DNA of 64,000 nucleotides from Charina bottae. Its lineage: Eukaryota > Chordata > Lepidosauria > Squamata > Charinaidae. Under the pieces are notes generated by a model. It had not been told where the DNA came from. It saw only the letters and a program-made list of their open reading frames with translations, and made no database searches. Made by a program: the position numbers and the translations under genes. The DNA lies in the NCBI GenBank assembly GCA_023362775.1, contig JALMGJ010000001.1:62215501-62279500 (forward strand), in the 5' to 3' direction. Of the stretch, positions 11,804-23,099 are shown piece by piece (position 1 is the first letter of the stretch; the number at the start of each line of letters is the position of its first letter).

Positions 11804-12189
11804 CAAAATAATCAAAATTCTTAATAACAATTATATATTTAAAAAAAGAAAGTGAATCTGAGTGTGGGTACAAGCTCAAGTGTGAGTCTACAGTGTTCTC
11901 CCTTATTGTATCATTAGGCTATTGGCCAGTGGTCTTATTTTGTTATCAGCTTCCTTCTTGGGAGAGGCTAGCTATAGGTAGCTTCCTGCTTGACTGCTGT
12001 AACCAGTATAACTTTGCCAAAAAATTATTCAGATTTGCGAAAGTCATGATTCACATGGGTAGAATCTATTGTGGGCAGTGTCTTCCCGTGTTATCTGAGA
12101 TTCTTTTGGCTTATAGACTCAGAGGAAGTAAATAGAGTGTCTCTTGGGTGTCCCCATCCTCTTGTGGGCTTGATCCGCATCCCTGTTGA

Positions 12190-13262
12190 CTCTTTAAGGG
12201 GTCTAGTGAGGACATGATTGACTGGATTCAGGAAGTGGTTAACACCTCTCTTAGGGAGGAGGTGGTACCAGCAGTCTTGAAAGAAGCTGTTGGTTGCTCT
12301 CTCCTTAAGAAGCTCTCCCTCCGTCAGTCTGTTTTTGACTGCTGTTGCCCTGTCTTTTATATTCCATTCCTGGGGAAGATTACTGCTACTAGGTTGGTAT
12401 TCACCTACAGAGTACCTTAGAAGATGTGGATTACTTGGGTCCTTTCTAGTTAGAATTCAGATCTGGACGTGGAATGATGACGGCTTTGGTTGGTCTTGTA
12501 GATGACCTTTGTCATGATTTGGATGGTGTAGTGTACCCTTTCTGGTCCTGTTAGAATTCTCAGCAGTCTTTGATACCATTACCATTGTAACCTTCTGGAT
12601 CACCTACAAGGGTTGAGTGGAGGCACTGTTCTACTGTGGTTCCACTTCTTCCTCTGTTGACAGTTGGTGTTGGTGGATGAGAGATTGGCCAAGTAATTGC
12701 TCTCTTGTGGAATGTCACATGGTTTAACCTGTTTTTAACATCTACATAAAGCCACAGGGAGAGGTCATCTGTCAGTTTGGGGTATGGTTCCATTAGTATG
12801 CTGCTGATACTCAAATATACAGCTAAATCAGGCCGTACAGAACAGGCTGTTCAGATCTTGACCATTGTCAAGATGTAGTGAGGGTAAGGATGGGACAAAA
12901 CAGGCTAAAGTTGAAACCAAGCAAGATGGAGTTGTTTGTTCATTGGAGTACTCTGATGTTTCCAGTGTTGTCTCTTGATTGGGTGGCACTGCCTCCGAAA
13001 GAGCAGGTCAAGGACTTCAGGGTCCTCCTGGACTTGCAGCTACTGTTGGATAGGTAGGTAGAAATTGTGATCAGGGGCTTTGGCTGTTGTGCCAGTTGTC
13101 ACCCTATCTGTAGTACAAGGACCTTGCAGTAATAACGCATGCTGCCATCACCACCCATCTGAGTACTGCAATGTGCTCTATATGGGACTGTCTTTGAGGA
13201 CTACTCGGGAGCTTCAGCTAACCCGGAATGCAGCAGCGTGGGATTTTGTAACTTCTGGCCTA
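12190..13262 (+). mobile_element. Old, heavily decayed L2/CR1-type LINE
   Basis: Reading in several frames recovers scattered blocks of the same reverse transcriptase as the other copies, such as NTSLREEVVPAVLKEAV near 12.24 kb, a decayed SAVFDTI-like block near 12.56 kb and EYCNVLYMGLSLRTTRELQL near 13.17 kb. Divergence and frameshifts are much greater than in the 17-21 kb copies, so this is an older insertion. Confidence 0.7.
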
Positions 13263-13264
13263 TA

Positions 13265-15747
13265 TTTGAGCCTGAATGTTCAGGGGTTCCCCAAGGCCTG
13301 AAAAATATTTCAAGGGTTCCTCCAAGGTCAAAAGGTTGAGAAAGGCTGGCCTATGGGATGAAATCTTGGATCTTCAAGCTTTAATGATTAATTAATGCTG
13401 GCACTTGTATCTGAGCCCATCACCTATCTTAGACAGTCCTGCTAACATATTGCTAGCTTAGTGTACAGTCAGTCACCTGGTGAACTTGTAATCCATTTTC
13501 CATTATAAAGCAAGGTTGCATGTTTGGCTGCCATAAATATTCCAGAGATTGTGAATCATATCTGCATCCCTCTCATTTACCTGAACTGCTTCTGACTCTG
13601 TTCTAGGTCTGCTACTTAACAGTGGTAATGTAAAGTAAACTAGATACAGTATTATAAAACTGGACTCGGACATGTCAACAGTGTAGCTTGGTTTTGGCTT
13701 AGTGGGTGTGAATTCAGCCATTTATGTATCATACACCATGGCTTATGATTGTGTTGCTTATTCATTGAACAGTGGCTAAAACATCGTGATTTAGCATGTT
13801 ATGCGAATTTAGCCTAAAACCAAGTAAGAAACATAATTATTCCGAATGGGACTAGAAGAGAGGAGCTAATACTTCCTCCATAGTCTTGCTTGTACTGGCC
13901 AGAGGAGAAGGTATTACATAGATTATACCAGGCTGTTCATTCTGGTAGGTCTGTGTATTTACAGTTCTTTGAGGAAAAAAAACCACAGTGACGGAGTTTG
14001 CACACCTTCCAAAGCGATGGTTTGTTTTAATAATATTTGATGTACAGTATAAAGGAGAATAGCTAGGTTCATACATAAAGCTAATTTTATATAGAAAACA
14101 GGCTGAACTTTATACAGAAAACAGGCAAAGAAGAGAGGGTATCCCATAGTGCCACTGCTAAAAAGTCTCTGATTCCAGTGCTTATTCTTCTTTGCAGAAC
14201 ACAAAGAGTGCTCTTGCCCCAGCTTAATACTTTCTGTCATCTATATATTTTCTTATAGGTTAGGGTTAGATCCAAATCGGCTGTGTCCATGGAGGTGAGT
14301 GGGGTGGTATTCAAAATTGGCAAAATAGCAGACATGGTGGTGCAAACCCCCCCCCCCAAACACGCATTCTGGAGGAGCAGGGCTTGTGTAGCAACATTCA
14401 TCTGCCATCTTGCTGATTTTTACACCACTCCCCAACCACAAACACAGCTGATCCAAATATTTTATGTTGGACCTTTAAAGTCATGGCCAATTGACTTATG
14501 TGATCCCTTAGGGATTTGGTAGCCACTCTATTTTTCAGCACACCGGGTACTTTGTTAGAAAACAGTTTTGATGTTAAGTGATAAATTGGACTAAGTGTGT
14601 TGTTAGTGTGCCATGTGGGAGAAAGAGTGGTAGGATTTGGCTTGTTTGTTCTAAATTACATGGTTGATGGATTGGTAGCTATTCCACACACTCAGTGCAC
14701 AAATCCTGTAGAACTAGGCAGCAAGGGATGGAGTGGGGCAGTAGGTCCCTCTGAAAGACAGCTGCAGGTAATTAAAATATGCAAATACTTAATATTTTGC
14801 AATAGGAGAGGTGTGCGAATACTGAAATAAGATGGTATTTCCACTTAGCCTTGTAGCAATGTGAATGCTGTAATTCCTCTTGCTCTGTGATTTCAATTGA
14901 GAAAGCTAGCTAAGAGATCAGATTTTGGCCCCATTTCTATGGTTCTGTTTTAAAATAGTTTGGTGTTTTCAAATGAGTGGGACACCTGATTATCTTTAAG
15001 AGCATGCAGGGCTACAACAATTTCAGCACTGTGTGTTTGTCTCTGTGTTTAACTTAAAAGCAATTCCCACTGAAGTTAACAGCCATTCTTCCGAGGGTAG
15101 CGGTCATACAATGGCAGTTTAAAATGTTTGATTGCAACTATTGCACAATCAAATATACTGTGTTGATTGTGATACCTTTCTGTACCAATTATAGGCCAAA
15201 GTATAAGCCTGTGTTTGAAACCCCGATTAGGAGACCAGGCAATGTCCTTATGATTATACATTCCACTTCTCGTCTTTGTAGCAGCTTATTTCTCTTCCAA
15301 TGTTAAGGATGGGCTTGTATTACATTTGCAAGTCGTAGTCGGTGCAAAACAAGCTGTTTCTTCAGTAGGCGATACTGTCTGAAGTAGTTTTGCAAAGATG
15401 GAAGCTGTTTTGCCTTAGCCATTGAGGGCATTTAATGGCATGGTTCACATGCATGCTAAGAGAGGATTTTTTAAAATTGTGACCTTCTGAAGAAGCCATT
15501 GTTTCTCCTCAACAACCAGCTCCCTATGGCACTAGGGAGGGTGATAGCATTGTAACAGCCTGTCCCCACCCTCCACCACCCTTACTGGCTCTCTGCCAAT
15601 CTCCCTGCCTGCATGATGGAACATGGTTGAATACAAAACATGAATTATTGAGAAAGGAGATTGGAGTTTGGTTTGGAAGGAATGGAGAAATGGAATGAGA
15701 GTAAACCGTACCATGTTGGCCTCCTTGCAGTTAAAAAGTGGAGTAAA

Positions 15748-15786
<39 letters not shown>

Positions 15787-17156
15787 GTGTAAATCACAGC
15801 TTGCACAGGATCACTGTTAAATCAGCAGTATACAATCATATACAGAAGCAATCATCTGTCTTAATTGTGCCTCTGCTGTCAGAGTGGAGTTGACTAAATT
15901 AACTTGTCTGTGCATCATGTTAAGCTGTAATATGATTTAGTGGCTTTGTGTGGTTCGTGGGATTGTGAAAGATACGTGGCTCAGATAAAATTTTGGTTAG
16001 CAAATTGTTTCCAATGTGGTCTGCTGAATCTTACATCTCCAAAGACTAGTTTTATTTGGAAGACATTGTTAATGTGTTCCATGAGGTTGTATCTTTGTCA
16101 TTTGACAGAAACTTGAATCTCTGGAGTTGATTCCAGAGACCACTGGAAGCGCAGATTGTGTGATCACATTCTTTATCTACCTAGTCTGGGCCTATTTACA
16201 TTCGTGACTATTTTCTTCCCTTGTTTCTCTGCAGTCAATAGAATAAAGGGGTACTAGTCTGTTATTACTCAAACCTTTATGTTCTTAGATGTGTTGTCAA
16301 ACTTTTTCACCTGAAATGCAACAGATGCTCTCAATTTTTTTTCAGAAATGATTAGCTCACTTTCTTAAGACCCAGAGAATTAAATCAGATCGTGTTGTTA
16401 AACTAACAAAAGAAAATATATAATTGCATGGAATTGAAATTTGGAACAAACTGCTTAAAATATACATCAGACTTTTCCATAATGGGGCTGTACACCTCTA
16501 TGTACCAGTGTTGTTATTATAAGTATTTGGTTTGATGTTCTGCATCTGAAGACCTTAGGACAAATGTCTGGTTAGGAACAAAGGAAAATGACTTATGTCA
16601 AATTAGACCAATGGTCCATCTAGTTCAGTATTATATCTACATGACTGGCTGTACTCTTTCTCAGGCCTAGCTTGGAGCTGAGATATATTCCATTTTCATA
16701 GTAATGACCTTGATTTTGCAGCTGAGCATGTTTACAACAATTAGTACTTTGCACAAAGGAAATGGATGATACTTTTGATGCTTCCATTTGTACTTTAAGA
16801 CCATCTAAGACAATGACTCTGAACCTTGTGCCATATTTTAGATTTCAACTCCCAGATTTTTCAAAAGCCATTGTTTTAGGAATTGAAGGGTGCCACGTTC
16901 AGGACTACTATTCTTGTACATTTAATTTTGTACCTCTCCGAAAATAAGAAAATTGTTGACTGCTGAAGGACCACAAGATCTAGGACAGTATATTATGAAT
17001 TTAAAGCTTCCATTAATGTTCTTGTTGGATACCAAGAAAGTTTGATTGAATAAAAAGGTAGGATGTAGATAAATGAATATGTGTGTGTATGTATTGGTGT
17101 GTGTATGTATTTGACACTGATGGCATTAAAGTTTTGTTGTCTTCAGCTGATAAGCA
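13265..17156. other. Intronic sequence, mainly unrecognised
   Basis: This is one of the longest stretches without a clear element. It holds an ATG-trinucleotide microsatellite (listed separately), a possible decayed MITE near 13735-13850 and a possible SINE trace near 16605-16690. No exon-like frame with flanking splice sites was recognised. Unannotated regulatory DNA is possible. Confidence 0.35.
15748..15786 (+). repeat. (ATG)n microsatellite, 13 units
   Basis: Thirteen uninterrupted ATG units are read directly from the sequence. No flanking element explains the tract. Confidence 0.95.
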
Positions 17157-17158
17157 TA

Positions 17159-20100
17159 CAGATAGTTCTTGTTTAGCGACTGCCTCATTTAGCAACTATT
17201 TACAATTATTTATTAATTTATTAATCAAATTTATCACCGCCCATCTCTACCACGGTAGACTCTGGGCGGTTTACAATAAATGTTAAAATTAAAATTAAAA
17301 ATCAATAATCATTAAAATACAATAAACAGTACAATAAATAAGAATATAAAAATCCAGAGGATGGTAGGATCTTAAAAGGAGGTTATTATTAAACTAACCA
17401 CCCCCAGGAGGAACTGTCTCTACCTTTGTCCCATGCCAGGCAGCAGAACCAGGTTTTTAGGGACTTCCTAAAGGCCAGGAGGGAGGGCACCTGCCTCACC
17501 TCTGGGGGCAGGATGTTCCACAGGGCGGGCTCTATCGCAGAGAAGGCACGCCTCCTGGACCCCGCTAGATGGAATTCCTTCGTTGACGGGGTCCACAGCA
17601 TGCCCTTCCTGCATTACCGGGTGGGGCGGGTAGATGCAATCGGGATGAGACGGTCCCTCAGATAGCCTGGCCTCATGCCATGTAGGGCTTTAAAGGTGAT
17701 AACCAACACCTTGAATTGGACCCGGAAGCAAACTGGTACCCAATGCAGCTCGCGGAGCAGTGGTGTTACATGTGCTGATCTTCTCGCACCCATAACCACT
17801 CGAGCGGCTGCATTTTGGACCAGCTGAAGCTTCCGGATACTCTTCAAGGGTAGCCCCATGTAGAGCGCGTTGCAATAATCTATATGAGAGATGACAAGGG
17901 CATGAGTGACTATTCAGAGGGCCTCTCGATCCAGGAAGGGGCGCAACTGGCGCACAAGCCGAAGCTGTGCAAAGGCCCTCCTGGCCATGACTGCCATCTG
18001 CTCTTCGAGCAGGAGTTGTGAGTCCAGGAGGACCCCCAAGCTCCGGACTGAGTCTGAACGGGGTAGTGCCACCCCATCCAGAATTAAAGATGATAACTTC
18101 CTGGAGGCCGAGGGGCCATCAATCCATAGCCACTCTGTCTTACCAGGGTTCAGTTGAAGCCTGTTTTTCCCCATCCAGGCCCCTACAGCCCCCAGGCACT
18201 GAGATAGGGTGTCCACTGCAACACTTACTTCACCCGGGATGGAGATATACAATTGAGTATCATCAGCATATTGGTGATACCTCATCCCGTGATGATGGAT
18301 GATCTCACCCAGCTGTAGATGTTAAATAGGAGAGGAGAGAGAACCGAACCCTGCGGCACCCCACAAAGAAGGGCCCGTGGGTCGGATCTCTCCTTTCCTA
18401 TTACCACCGATTGTGAGCGGCCCTGGAGGAAGGAGGTAAACCAGCGCAAAACTACACCGCCCACCCCCAACTCCCTGAGTCGCTCCAAAAGGATACCGTG
18501 GTCGACGATATCGAAAGCTGCTGAGAGGTCCAAGAGAGCGAGAATGGATGCACTCCCTCCATCCCGCTCCCGCCAGAGATCATCCATAAGCGCGACCAAT
18601 GCAGTCTCTGTCCCATATCCCAGCTTAAAACCTGACTGAAAGAGGTCTAGATAATCCGTTTCATCCAGAATCCTCTGGAGTTGCAGCGCCACCACCTTCT
18701 CAACCACCTTTCCCAAAAAGGGAAGGTGGGAGACAGGACGAAAATTGTTCAAAACAGTGGGGTCCAGGGAAGGTTTCTTGAGGAGGGGGTGCACCAGCGC
18801 CTCCTTAAAGGCTGCTGGAAACACCCCCTCCTGCAAGGATGCATTTATCATCGACTGGGCCCAGCCACACGTCACCTCCCGAGCTGATTGCACCAGCCAG
18901 GAGGGACATGGATCTAAATCACATGTGGTGGCATTTACAGTCCGGAGGATCCTCTCCACTTCCTCAGGCCCAACAGGATCGAACTGTTCCCAGATAACCG
19001 GGTAAGTACGTACCTCAGGCATCTCTCCAGATTGTGCTTCACGCTTAGAGTTAAATTTGGAATGAATCTGAGTGATTTTGTCCTGCAGATGTTCAGCAAA
19101 TTCTTCCGACCGGCCCTGTAGATGGGTCACCGTATCTTCGTGACCCAAGAGAGATCTAGTAATCTTAAATAGGGCCGTCGGGCGGCAATCTGTGGATGCA
19201 ATAAGAGCGGAGAAATATTCACGTTTCGCCGCTCTTACCGCCACAAGGTAGGCCCTAATAGCGGCTCTAGATTGTGTCTGGTCAGATTCAGTCCTCGTCT
19301 TCCTCCAGCGGCGCTCTAGACGTCTCTTAACCCTCTTCAAAACCCTCAACTCCTCCGTGAACCACGGGGAGTGACTGGTCGAACGAGGCAAGAGAGGCTG
19401 CATAGGCGCAATCCTGTCCAGGGCCCCGGCCGCCTCCTTATTCCAAGCTGCGGCCAGGACCTCCACCGGACCGTGTATCAGATCTTCGGGTATAACCCCC
19501 AGCTCCTTTTGAAACCTCATTGGGTCCATCAGTCGCTGGGGGCGGACCAATCTAATAGGTCCTGCCTCCCTGTGGAGTGGGGCAGCACAAGAGAGCCTCA
19601 GGGTCACCAGGGCGTGGTCTGACCATGACAATGGGGAAAGATGTAACTCTCCCCTCAGATCACATTGCCACTGCTCAGACAAGAAAACTAAGTCCGGGGT
19701 GAGGCCACTGTCCCGAGTCAGGTCCCGAATAATCTGTGACAGGCCCATGGTTGCCATGGTAACCATGAACTCCCGAGCTGTCTCAGAGGTCCGTCCCAGG
19801 GAAGGCAGATTGAAATCCCCCAAGACCATAAGTCTGGGGAATTCCACTGCCAACCCTGAGACGGCCTCGAGCAGCTCGGGCAGGGAGGTTGCCACGCAGC
19901 AGGGAGGCTGGTACAGCAGCAACACTCCCAACTGCTCTCGAGAACCCAACTTGAAGAACAGGGTTTCACACCCGGCCACTTGTGGAGCAGCGCCCCTGAA
20001 GGCCACCAGAGACTCCCGGATGACAACCGCTACCCCTCCTCCCCTGCCCCGCTGTCTCGGCTGATGCAACACTCGAAACCCGGCTGGGCATATTTCTGAA

Positions 20101-20395
20101 AGGGCAACCCCTCCTTCTGGGCCCAGCCAGGTCTCAGTGATACATGCCAGGTCCACCCCCTCATCCGCAAGCAGGTCGCGAATGAGGGGGGCCTTGTTAT
20201 TCACCGACCTGGCATTAAGGAGCAACAGCCGGATAACAGCATAATTATTACAATTATGACAGTGATGAAAAAGTAACTTTGCAACCAATCCTCACATTTA
20301 CGACTATAAGCACAGTTGTGGTTTCACTTAGTGACCACTTTGCTTAATGACCAAGTTGGCGGTCCCAATTGTGGTCACTAAATGAGGACTACCTG
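17159..20395. mobile_element. TA-flanked MITE (Tc1/mariner-like), split by a LINE
   Basis: The left end (CAGATAGTTCTTGTTTAG) and the reverse complement of the right end (CAGGTAGTCCTCATTTAG) match at most positions, and both ends are flanked by TA. The two halves (about 50 and 140 bp) are separated by the LINE at 17210-20247. TA duplication and terminal inverted repeats are hallmarks of Tc1/mariner-type elements. The 'aggactacctg' end is common in squamate MITEs. Confidence 0.75.
17210..20247 (-). mobile_element. Long, largely intact L2/CR1-type LINE (3.0 kb)
   Basis: On the - strand a long open frame (down to about 18282) holds an AP-endonuclease domain (LLLLNARSVNNK, DLACITETWL, GGVAVVIRES, VLGDFNLPSL, SDHALVTLRL) and a reverse transcriptase ([54 protein letters not shown]). 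A small deletion near 18.28 kb shifts the frame. [10 protein letters not shown] and the C-terminal region follow to about 17.39 kb, with one TGA near 17.91 kb and one TAA at about 17614-17616. The 3' end carries the shared motif (gtaaaccgcccagagtc) and an A/T-rich tail. A 10-bp duplication (TTACAATTAT) flanks it at 17200-17209 and 20248-20257. The endonuclease start is at the very edge, so the 5' UTR and any ORF1 are lost. It is the least damaged retroelement here. Confidence 0.92.
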
Positions 20396-20663
20396 TATTT
20401 CTTCCTGCATACCTGCATTGTGGTATCTTAAAAGTAAAAGTTGAACCAAATCTCTTGTTTTCCCTACTCCTATGTTCTTTTTGGAACATGCTCAGAAAAG
20501 TAAAGGATTGCCTCCCATGCACTCCTCTAGTTCCAAGGAATAATTTCATGTATAGGTTGCCCTGAGGCTATCCATTTCACTTCATGGCCAAGGTTCCAAG
20601 GGTTAACATATGCTTATTAGCCTGAGGAAATTATATAAAAATGTACTACTTGTTTAGGGCAAT

Positions 20664-21599
20664 TCTAGTAAGACGGAGTGGCTGTGGATTGATGGCCGCT
20701 CGGGGTCTAGGAAGTTGTCATCTTTGGTTCTAGATGGGGTGGCACTACCCCATTCGGAGCCACTGCGGAATTTGGGGTTTCTCCTGGAATCACGACTCCT
20801 GCTTGAAGAGCAGGTGGCAGCCGTGGCCAGGAGGGCCTTTGCACAACTTCGGATTGTGCACCAGTTACGCCCATTCCTGGACCGAGATGCCCTCCGAACA
20901 GTCACTCATGCCCTTGTCATCTCTCATATAGACTATTGTAATGCGCTCTACATGGGGCTACCCTTGAGGAGTATCCGGAAACTTCAACTGGTCCAGAATG
21001 CAGCTGCGTGGACAGTTATTGGGGCCAGAAGATCGGCTCATGTGACACCTCTGCTGCGCGAGCTGCATTGGGTACCGGTTTGCTTCTGGGTACAATTCAA
21101 GGTGTTGGTTATCACCTTTAAAGCCCTACATGGCATAGGGCCAGGTTACCTGAGGGACCGTCTCATCCCCAGAACATCGACCCATCCCACCCGATCAGCC
21201 AGAGAGGGCTTGCTGCGGACCCCATCGACCAAAGAGTTCCATCTAGCGGGGTCCAGGAGGCGGGCCTTCTCTGCAGTTGCGCCTGCCCTTTGGAATACCT
21301 TACCCCCAGAGCTGAGGCTGGTTTCCTCACTCCCGACCTTCTGGAAAGGCTTGAAGACCTGGTTCTACCGTCTTGCCTGGGAGGGAAATGCCAACAGTTC
21401 CTCTTGGGGATGGCTGGTCCCATGAAGCCTCCCAGTATTACCATTTTTAACATCTTTTATATTTGGATTTTATATTATTTATTATATTGTAATTTTATAT
21501 TTATCTTTTTTAACTATGTTTTATTGTGAACTGCCCAGGGTCCCCGACAGGGGAGATGGGCGGCAATATAAATTTAATAAAATAAATAAATAAATAAAT
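20664..21599 (+). mobile_element. L2/CR1-type LINE 3' end with an open C-terminal frame
   Basis: A 236-codon open frame (20715-21425) covers the C-terminal part after YADD: LLEEQVAAVARRAFAQL, HIDYCNALYMGLPLRSIRKL, STKEFHLAGSRRRAFSAV and SSSWGWLVP. It is followed by a 3' UTR with the conserved end (gtgaactgcccagggtccc ... gggagatgggcggcaatat) and an (AATA)n tail to about 21599. It is 5'-truncated but has no stop in the retained frame, so it is fairly young. Confidence 0.9.
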
Positions 21600-21612
21600 A
21601 AATTCAGATTTG

Positions 21613-21922
21613 GCTGTTGTGGGTCTTCCGGGCTGTGTGGCCGTGTTCTGGAAGTTGTGGTTCCTAACGTTTCGCCAGCATCTGTGGCCAGCATCTTCAG
21701 AGGGCAGGAGCACAGATAGAAGCAAAATCTCTGTGTCACAGAGATCTCAAAAATCTCAAAATCTCACAGAGATTTTGCTTCTATCTGTGCTCCTGCCCTC
21801 TGAAGATGCTGGCCACAGATGCTGGCGAAACGTTAGGAACCACAACTTCCAGAACACGGCCACACAGCCCGGAAGACCCACAACAGCCATCGAACTCCGG
21901 CCGTGAAAGCCTTCGACAATAC
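21613..21922 (+). mobile_element. Fold-back Penelope-like element, copy 1
   Basis: The first ~145 bases are an almost perfect inverted copy of bases running up to about 21890, so the element is a long hairpin with an additional ~34-base 3' tail (catcgaactcc ... cttcgacaatac). A 13-bp duplication (AAATTCAGATTTG) at 21600-21612 and 21923-21935 shows it inserted as a unit next to the tail of the preceding LINE. The arm contains ctgaagatgctgg ... ggcgaaacgtt, typical in my recollection of Penelope-like element (PLE) 3' regions, and a real PLE nuclease fragment lies at 48.9-49.4 kb. Partly inverted terminal repeats are known for PLEs. A DNA transposon with long inverted repeats is the alternative, but the asymmetric tail and 12-13-bp duplications argue against it. 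Confidence 0.7.
21800..21831 (+). ncRNA. Hammerhead-ribozyme-like core inside PLE copy 1
   Basis: The order CTGAAGA (21800-21806), stem GCTGGC (21808-21813), loop CACAGAT, stem GCTGGC (21821-21826), GAAAC (21827-21831) matches the conserved hammerhead core CUGANGA - stem II - GAAA, with stem II pairing through two G-U wobbles. One extra T sits between CTGAAGA and the stem, and I could not identify stems I and III or the cleavage site. Hammerheads are reported in Penelope-like elements. Activity here is unproven. Confidence 0.3.
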
Positions 21923-21981
21923 AAATTCAGATTTGTTATGCAGAGCTAGCTGCCATGTTATGTTCATTCATTCCCTAATAA

Positions 21982-22313
21982 AGGTAAAGGTTCCCCCCGC
22001 ACATTTGTGCAGTCGTGTCTGACTCTAGGGGCCGGTGCTCATTTCCGTTTGTTAGCCGAAGAGCCAGTGTTGTCCAAAGACGCTTCCACGGTCATGTGGC
22101 CGCATGACGCACGCGGAACGCTGTTACCTACCCACCGAAGTGGTACCTATTAATCTACTTGCATTTGCATGCTTTCGAATTGCTAGGTTGGCAAGAGCTG
22201 GAGCTAGTGTGGGAGTTCACTCTGCATGCAGGGCTAGGGATTTGAACCTCCGAACTTGAGATCTTCCGATCGAAAAGCCTGGTGTCTTACCCGCTGAGCC
22301 ACCATGCCCCTTA
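21982..22313 (-). mobile_element. tRNA-derived SINE, essentially full-length
   Basis: Read on the - strand it starts with a tRNA-like head (ggcatggtggctcagcgggt as box A region, then ggttcaaatcc as box B), continues through a conserved body (caattcgaaagcatgcaaat, ggtaccacttcggtggg, gcatgcggccacatgacc-type tract) and ends in ggggggaacctttacct. A 12-bp duplication (ATTCCCTAATAA) is at 21970-21981 and 22314-22325. Other copies are at 45.7, 48.6, 61.7 and 63.0 kb. Confidence 0.88.
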
Positions 22314-22400
22314 ATTCCCTAATAACTTTGGATAATAACCCTTAATTCCCTAATAACTTTGGATAATAACCCTTAATTCTCTAATAACTTTGGATAAATT
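22311..22400 (+). repeat. 31-bp tandem repeat, about 2.9 copies
   Basis: Units begin at 22311, 22342 and 22373 (ttaattccctaataacttt...), the third slightly changed and incomplete. The first unit overlaps the right-hand target duplication of the adjacent SINE. Confidence 0.92.
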
Positions 22401-22956
22401 TTGGGCCAAAGTGGGGTTGCTCTAAGGGAAAGTGTGGAAGTATTATAAAACAAATGCCTAATTTTTAATAGAGGTGATGGGTGAAAGGTTTTGGAAATAA
22501 GGAGATGTTTTTTTAAAAAATGTAGTCTAGCAAAATTTTCTGTGACTTCTGTTGGCTTGCTCAGAAAGGAATGAATTAATTCCCAACTGCTTGACCTGCC
22601 TGTTCTGAGTGTTTGAAATCTGAGAGCTGCATGCATCTTCTGCCCCAGCTGCCAAATGCCAGGAAAAAATGCCTGCTATCACAGAATTGCAGAAACAGCA
22701 AGTTCTTGCCTGTTATTTTGCGACATCTTACTTTTTCAGAGTCCATCAACTCAACAGAAAAAGCCGCTGAGCCATCAAAAGGTTTTATGGGGTTGTGAAA
22801 TGCCAAGATTATGTATCCTGCCTTTACGTGTTTCTCAAAAATTAAACTTGATTATTTCTATACCTAACTTCACTGCAAGTGGTAAAGCTGCAGTTCTTTT
22901 AAGAGCCCTGTTTATTTTACTGACAAACATACACAGGTCCAGAAGTCCCCGTAGCA
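22400..22956. other. Intronic sequence with no recognised feature
   Basis: This is unique-looking intronic DNA. Overlapping short open frames on both strands carry no motif. Confidence 0.4.
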
Positions 22957-23091
22957 CAGTGTTTCTCAACCTTGGCAGCTTGAAGAAGTGTGGACTTCAA
23001 CTCCCAGAATTCTCCAGCCTGTCATGCTGGCTGGGGAATTCTGAGACTTGAAGTCCACACATTTTAAAGTTGCTAAGTTTAAAAAACACTG
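22957..23091. mobile_element. Small palindromic hAT-type MITE
   Basis: The element starts CAGTGTTTCTCAACC and ends AAAAACACTG. Its interior has opposed arms (gtggacttcaactcccagaat and ctgagacttgaagtccacac). Flanking octamers CCGTAGCA (22949-22956) and CTGTAGCA (23092-23099) match at 7 of 8 positions, as expected for an 8-bp hAT duplication. Confidence 0.75.
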
Positions 23092-23099
23092 CTGTAGCA

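Noticed and set aside
18282..20288. A 668-codon open frame on the - strand as a host gene
   Set aside because: It encodes endonuclease and reverse transcriptase of an L2/CR1-type LINE flanked by a 10-bp duplication. The first codons come from the flanking MITE.
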